A stretch of 64,000 nucleotides of DNA, from positions 7,572,062-7,636,061 of the forward strand of contig NC_035178.2 in NCBI RefSeq assembly GCF_001659605.2, read 5' to 3'. The position numbers and the translations under genes were made by a program. This document shows positions 61,476 through 64,000 of this stretch, one piece after another. How positions within the stretch are numbered: the stretch's first letter is position 1; every line of letters begins with the position of its first letter. The notes below the pieces were generated by a model. The model did not search any database, had not been told where the DNA came from, and worked only from the letters and a program-made list of their open reading frames with translations. This DNA is from Manihot esculenta (taxonomy: Eukaryota > Streptophyta > Magnoliopsida > Malpighiales > Euphorbiaceae).

Positions 61476-61583
61476 TGATCTTTCAGTCTCTGCCCACGAA
61501 ATCGACGACAAACCAGCTTCAGCTTCTATCCTAAACCCATTGAAGCTTATTATGGAAATGAAAATCCTGCAGCTTGGACCTGA
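61476..61583 (+). other. Upstream ORF overlapping the kinase start
   Basis: An ATG with A at -3 opens a 35-codon frame that ends in TGA at 61581-61583. It is out of frame with, and overlaps, the main ATG at 61552 by 32 nt. If the transcript includes 61476, it could lower kinase translation. Confidence 0.45.
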
Positions 61584-64000
61584 AGAAATGACGGTCCCCG
61601 GTGGCTGCACGGTGATGGTGGGGATTAAGCTTGACTCACAGAGCAGAGAGCTATTGACTTGGGCCATGGTCAAAGTGGCTCAACCTGGGGATACTGTTAT
61701 TGCTCTGCATGTTCTTGGTAATGATGGTGAGTGAATGCTAAAAGTGATTCTTATATATATATATATATATATGTATGTATTGGTTATTTGTGTAGCTTTG
61801 GTGATTTGGTGAAGTGGATATGTGTAGAAATCGTAGATCGAGAAGGGAAGTCTTCGCTTCTTGCGTTTGTCAAAGCTTTTGACTCTGTTCTTGCCGTCTA
61901 TGAAGGTTTCTGCAACCTGAAACAGGTTGGTTTAATTTTTTTTTTTTCTTTAACATGAATTACTCTCTTCTCCTTTTTCTTTAATTCGTGTCTGCTTCCT
62001 GCTCTTCAACAGTTGTAATTTTATTGCCGTCTGTTTGGTTGGTGAGAAAATGGAAAAAGTTTACTATTGTTTTTTCATTCAATCTCGTCGAGAACACTAG
62101 GCAAAGCTAAATAGAACAGTCATTCATGGAGTTGAGGGTTTTGGATTTTCAGTTAATTTCACTAAAGACTTATGGGATTTGGTGGCTGGCAGGTGGATCT
62201 CAAGCTCAAGATATGCAGAGGCTCGTCAACACGAAAAATTTTAGTTAGGGAAGCAAAATCCTACTCAGCAGCAAAGATTATAGTCGGAGCTACCGGGAGC
62301 CGCAGTACAATCCGGTCACCGCCATCTGTTGCTAAGTATTGCGCCAAGAAGCTACCCAGGGATTGCTCTGTTCTTGCCGTCAATAACGGGAAAGTTTTGT
62401 TTCAGAGAGAAGGCTCTCTGGTTAGAGATTCACATGGTTCGTTCTATAATCTTCTTTTGAGCTCATAAACATCCAATTTTTTTGTTCCTTTTCAAGTAAA
62501 TTTAATTATCTTGTAATATTTGCAGGAGCTAAAGATGATCGCCGGAATGGTCTGCTTAATGCAATCCACAGGTCATTTTCATTAAGTAAGAATTCCAGAG
62601 TATTGAATGAAAGTGGTCCTGATGAGGCTTTAATGTATGGCGAGGATAAAGATGATGACCAGATTTTAGAGCAGGCCTTAGTTAAGGCCCGGCCGAATAG
62701 TTTAGGGAGGATCATGAAAGAGAGTTGCTCAGTTTGTGGAGCAGTTGCTAAATCTCATGATAATGCATGTAGACAATCTGCTGAAGAGTCTTATGGTGAT
62801 AATGGTGGTGATGTTAAATCTTTAGCTCTGGTGCCAGTTCCAAAGGTAGAGGCACCTTCCTGTTCATTTTCTTCTTTAATCAGACAGGTGCCTGAAATGA
62901 AGCCTGGTTGGCCGCTACTTCGCCGTGCATTCTTACCGGATCGACGAACATCAGATAGATCATCGGGGAGGCAGATCTCGGTGGTTCAATGGGCAATGAG
63001 GTTGCCCAGCAGGCAACTTTCGTCATATATATCCAAATCGGATCACAAACAGAATGATCGTGATCAGGGTGAAAATCAATCAAGTTTAAATGGAGAAAGT
63101 GGTGCCATTGTTCCAGTTGGTACAGAGAATTTGACAATTCCACTATCTCCTGACAATTCAAAAACTCTACCAAAAGAATTGGAGGGTCTTCATGAGAAGT
63201 ACTTAGCAACTTGCAGATTGTTTAATTACCAAGAACTTGTCTCAGCCACATCTAATTTCTCAGCTGGTTTGTCTTTGTTACTCAAATTAAAAGTACAAGC
63301 AATTTTAGTTTCATTTTTTGCTTGTGATTTACTTGATTTCCCTTTTTGTGTTTCAGAAAATTTGGTTGGGAAAGGAGGCAGCAGTTGGGTTTATAAAGGT
63401 TGCCTTCCTGATGGCAAGGAACTTGCTGTGAAAATCTTAAAGCCGTCCGAAGATGTGATAAAGGAATTTGTCTTAGAAATTGAGATTATTACTACCTTAC
63501 ATCACAAAAACATCATTTCTCTCTTGGGTTTCTGTTTCGAGAATAACAAACTTCTCCTGGTTTATGATTTCCTATCAAGAGGAAGCCTTGAAGAGAACCT
63601 CCATGGTACAATTCTTAACAAATTTCCATGGTTCAGATTTTGGATTGTGTGGATTTGGGTCAGCCTCTGACTTTCTTTCATGTGCTTTTGTGTCTTAATA
63701 TCCACAGGTAAGAGAAAGGACTCCCTTGCATTCGGTTGGAGCGAGAGATACAAAGTCGCTGTAGGCATAGCTGGGGCTTTGAATTATCTTCACAATGAAA
63801 CTTCACAACCTGTGATACACAGAGATGTTAAATCATCAAACATACTTCTTTCTGATGATTTCGATCCGCAGGTGATGCATTTTTAACCTTTTAGCTTTCA
63901 TTTCTATTAGTATTCGTTTTTTATTCTTCTGAATTCCTATGTGCTGAAGCTTTTCTGGTTTATTCAGCTTTCTGATTTTGGACTTGCTAAATGGACATCA
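61552..64000 (+). CDS. Receptor-like cytoplasmic kinase with N-terminal USP-like domain (partial)
   Basis: Ser/Thr protein kinase of the plant group combining an adenine-nucleotide alpha-hydrolase (USP-like) domain with a kinase domain. Exons: 61552-61726, 61828-61925, 62193-62436, 62526-63266, 63357-63605, 63708-63871, 63968-beyond the window. All GT-AG, frame continuous. The USP-like region is about aa 15-165 (TVMVGIKLD, AKIIVGATGSRS, DCSVLAVNNGK). A variable linker of about 200 aa follows. The kinase has glycine loop VGKGGSSWVYKG, lysine in LAVKIL, catalytic HRDVKSSN and DFG in LSDFGLAKW at the window end. The C-lobe lies outside. ATG at 61552 is the first Met of the frame, with a good context (A at -3, G at +4). 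There is no signal peptide or membrane helix in the reconstructed part, so it is probably cytosolic or membrane-associated. Confidence 0.9.

Noticed and set aside
1..64000. tRNA, rRNA, CRISPR array or bacterial-type operon
   Set aside because: None seen. GGTTCGAGT words near 51670 and 51980 belong to the SINE-like repeat and do not fold as tRNA by eye.

Overview
The window is nuclear DNA of a flowering plant, probably a eudicot. Its genes carry GT-AG introns with pyrimidine-rich acceptors, the intergenic DNA is AT-rich, and nested LTR retrotransposons, TRIMs, LINEs and hAT/MITE-type elements are abundant. No bacterial, organellar or viral gene, tRNA, rRNA or CRISPR array was seen. The species cannot be read from sequence alone; a rosid such as a Euphorbiaceae is a guess.

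Four protein genes can be supported. (1) Plus strand, 193-30361: a complete histone H3K36 methyltransferase of the ASHH2/SDG8/EFS type (CW zinc finger, AWS, SET, post-SET), reconstructed here as 17 coding exons whose lengths sum to an intact 1941-codon frame. (2) Minus strand, 39242-37270: an amino acid permease (AAP family), 6 coding exons, 486 aa. (3) Plus strand, 54714-55997: a single-exon DUF247 membrane protein, 427 aa. (4) Plus strand, 61552 to the window edge: a receptor-like cytoplasmic kinase with an N-terminal universal-stress-protein-like domain, cut off after the DFG motif. The genes have unrelated functions and no operon logic applies.

Most of the rest is transposon strata. The SET domain of gene 1 is split by a 15.9-kb intron. 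It holds a Ty3/gypsy chromovirus (7010-16454, antisense), itself hit by a Ty1/copia element (8140-12247) and a 300-bp TRIM (12345-12644). Each has matching target-site duplications (TSDs). The same intron has a 1.6-kb non-autonomous LTR element. Later introns hold a LINE remnant and a second TRIM. Between genes 1 and 2 lie a MITE hairpin and a Tat-like LTR element (34322-36739) containing a 691-bp hAT-type element with a perfect 8-bp TSD. Between genes 2 and 3 lies a Tat-like element (40415-47803) with an 82-bp tandem array, a 2.28-kb solo LTR inserted in that array, and a 1.44-kb solo LTR inserted in its 3' LTR. Farther on are a 1.22-kb almost closed inverted repeat (49205-50428) and a 5'-truncated LINE carrying an RNase H domain split by a dimeric repeat.

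The most unusual structure is the 49205-50428 hairpin, whose arms contain smaller perfect palindromes. The most informative biology is the transposon-loaded intron inside the catalytic domain of a chromatin regulator. All boundaries, TSDs and splice sites were read by eye.
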